From NCBI GenBank assembly GCA_900128585.1, contig LT642195.1, positions 1-36,769 of the forward strand: a DNA stretch of 36,769 nt, given 5' to 3'. This document shows positions 35,988-36,769 of the stretch, piece by piece (within the stretch, counting starts at the first letter, position 1; each line of letters starts with the position of its first letter). The stretch is from Stramenopiles sp. TOSAG23-3. Lineage: Eukaryota > Sar. Under the pieces are notes generated by a model, which worked only from the letters and a program-made list of their open reading frames with translations, was not told the DNA's origin and did not search any database. The translations under genes were made by a program, and so were the position numbers.

Positions 35988-36769
35988 TAATATTATTAAA
36001 TTTTATTTTGAAATTCGAAATATTATTATTCGCATGTTCGCATGACATTATTTAATTATAAAAGAAGTTTGTGTGGTTATATGATACCAAGTAGCGCAAG
36101 TACCGTACAATATATTTCAAAAGAAAGAAAGAAAGAAAGAAAGAAAGAGATGGTTGAAGTATTTTGTAGTTTTGTAACGTAGAAAGTGAAAGAACACAAC
36201 CTCTGAGGCATCCCTGTGTAGCTGTTGATAGAAGAAGGAGAGGGCGATACTGAATGTTATAGCATAATATATGTACTTATTATACTGATTACACTACATG
36301 ATGTGAAACATCTAAATAACACAAATATACAACCGCTTAATTCCGAATTAGCCAATCTTGATGCTATTACCTTGTAACGTCTACAAGGAGCGACTAATAG
36401 TCTTCAAAGCTGACAGAAAAAAAATACAAACGGCGGGAAGTATTCGGGTTCGGGTCGGGGTTTGTGTTAGAATTAGGGTGATAAGAAAGGTTGAGGTTAA
36501 CGATAGTGTTTATGATAGGGTATATTGGCGGAGCTTTTTTTCATTTTATTATCTATATCATTGCAAAAAATAAATATTAAGGAAAGTATACATTTTGTGT
36601 TTAGTATTATTTCTTTTCTTCATAGAAATCAAATCCCCAACCGAACCGAACTTCATGAAAACACCATCCACAGTAATTATACAACCAACAGCCAACAGCC
36701 AACAACCCACAACAGTATAGTCTACGTAGGAAGTGCGGACGACTATATAGTTTAATGAATTAATTACGC
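35988..36769. other. Terminal intergenic region
   Basis: AT-rich DNA after mARC. It has a TACCGTAC copy (36101-36108), a (GAAA)n tract (36121-36148), a G-rich stretch (36434-36460) and CAACAGC-like repeats near 36690-36712. ORFs of 60-76 codons here lack protein-like features. Confidence 0.6.
36121..36148. repeat. (GAAA)n tract
   Basis: Seven GAAA units. It is the complement of the TTTC unit in the large array at 16353-16586. Confidence 0.9.

Noticed and set aside
1-36769. tRNA, rRNA or CRISPR array
   Set aside because: I read the spacers for tRNA T-loop words and regular spaced repeats and found none convincing; a covariance-model scan would be more decisive.

Overview
The window is nuclear DNA of a compact, intron-poor, flagellated unicellular eukaryote, most likely a protist or microalga. 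Coding parts have balanced base composition. Intergenic parts are AT-rich and full of microsatellites (AAT, GAA/TTC, ACC, CAA, TTTC). Eukaryote-specific genes settle the domain of life: U3 snoRNP protein RRP9, the ER protein NOMO, aprataxin, a tandem HMG-box protein, mARC, protein-L-isoaspartate methyltransferase, and the ciliary proteins RSP3 and CFAP96. I could not name the lineage. All coding regions read as single exons, apart from one-base breaks at two poly-G runs. I saw no tRNA, rRNA, CRISPR array or recognisable transposase.

Layout. 1-5864: a segment bracketed by perfect 79-bp inverted repeats. It holds a 1438-aa secretory multidomain protein (SGNH esterase-like, Cys modules, GT-like, GT10 fucosyltransferase-like and Rossmann-like parts) and a convergent DUF501 protein. 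6158-7267: a lactonase-type beta-propeller. 7728-15536: a possible ciliary neighbourhood with a small coiled-coil protein, CFAP96 (frameshifted), a SAM methyltransferase-like protein, a long coiled-coil protein and RSP3. 15537-17162: a long gene-free AT-rich stretch with a (TTTC/TTTG)n array. 17163-24685: a secreted Gly/Pro/Tyr-rich protein, PIMT, aprataxin (frameshifted), a WsaF-like GT4 glycosyltransferase and RRP9. 24686-26492: gene-free, with an N-gap inside a GAA tract. 26493-30245: NOMO. 30246-31654: mostly gene-free, with one doubtful small membrane ORF. 31655-35987: tandem HMG-box protein, secreted BNR-repeat propeller and mARC. The rest is intergenic.

Genes working together. Two secretory-pathway glycan enzymes (the first gene and the GT4) plus NOMO suggest investment in secreted or surface glycoproteins. 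RSP3 and CFAP96 show a motile 9+2 cilium. Points most worth a second look are the fused esterase/glycosyltransferase protein, the 79-bp inverted repeats, a TACCGTAC element recurring in 5' flanks, two conserved genes each broken by exactly one extra G, and possible 5'UTR introns sharing one donor sequence.
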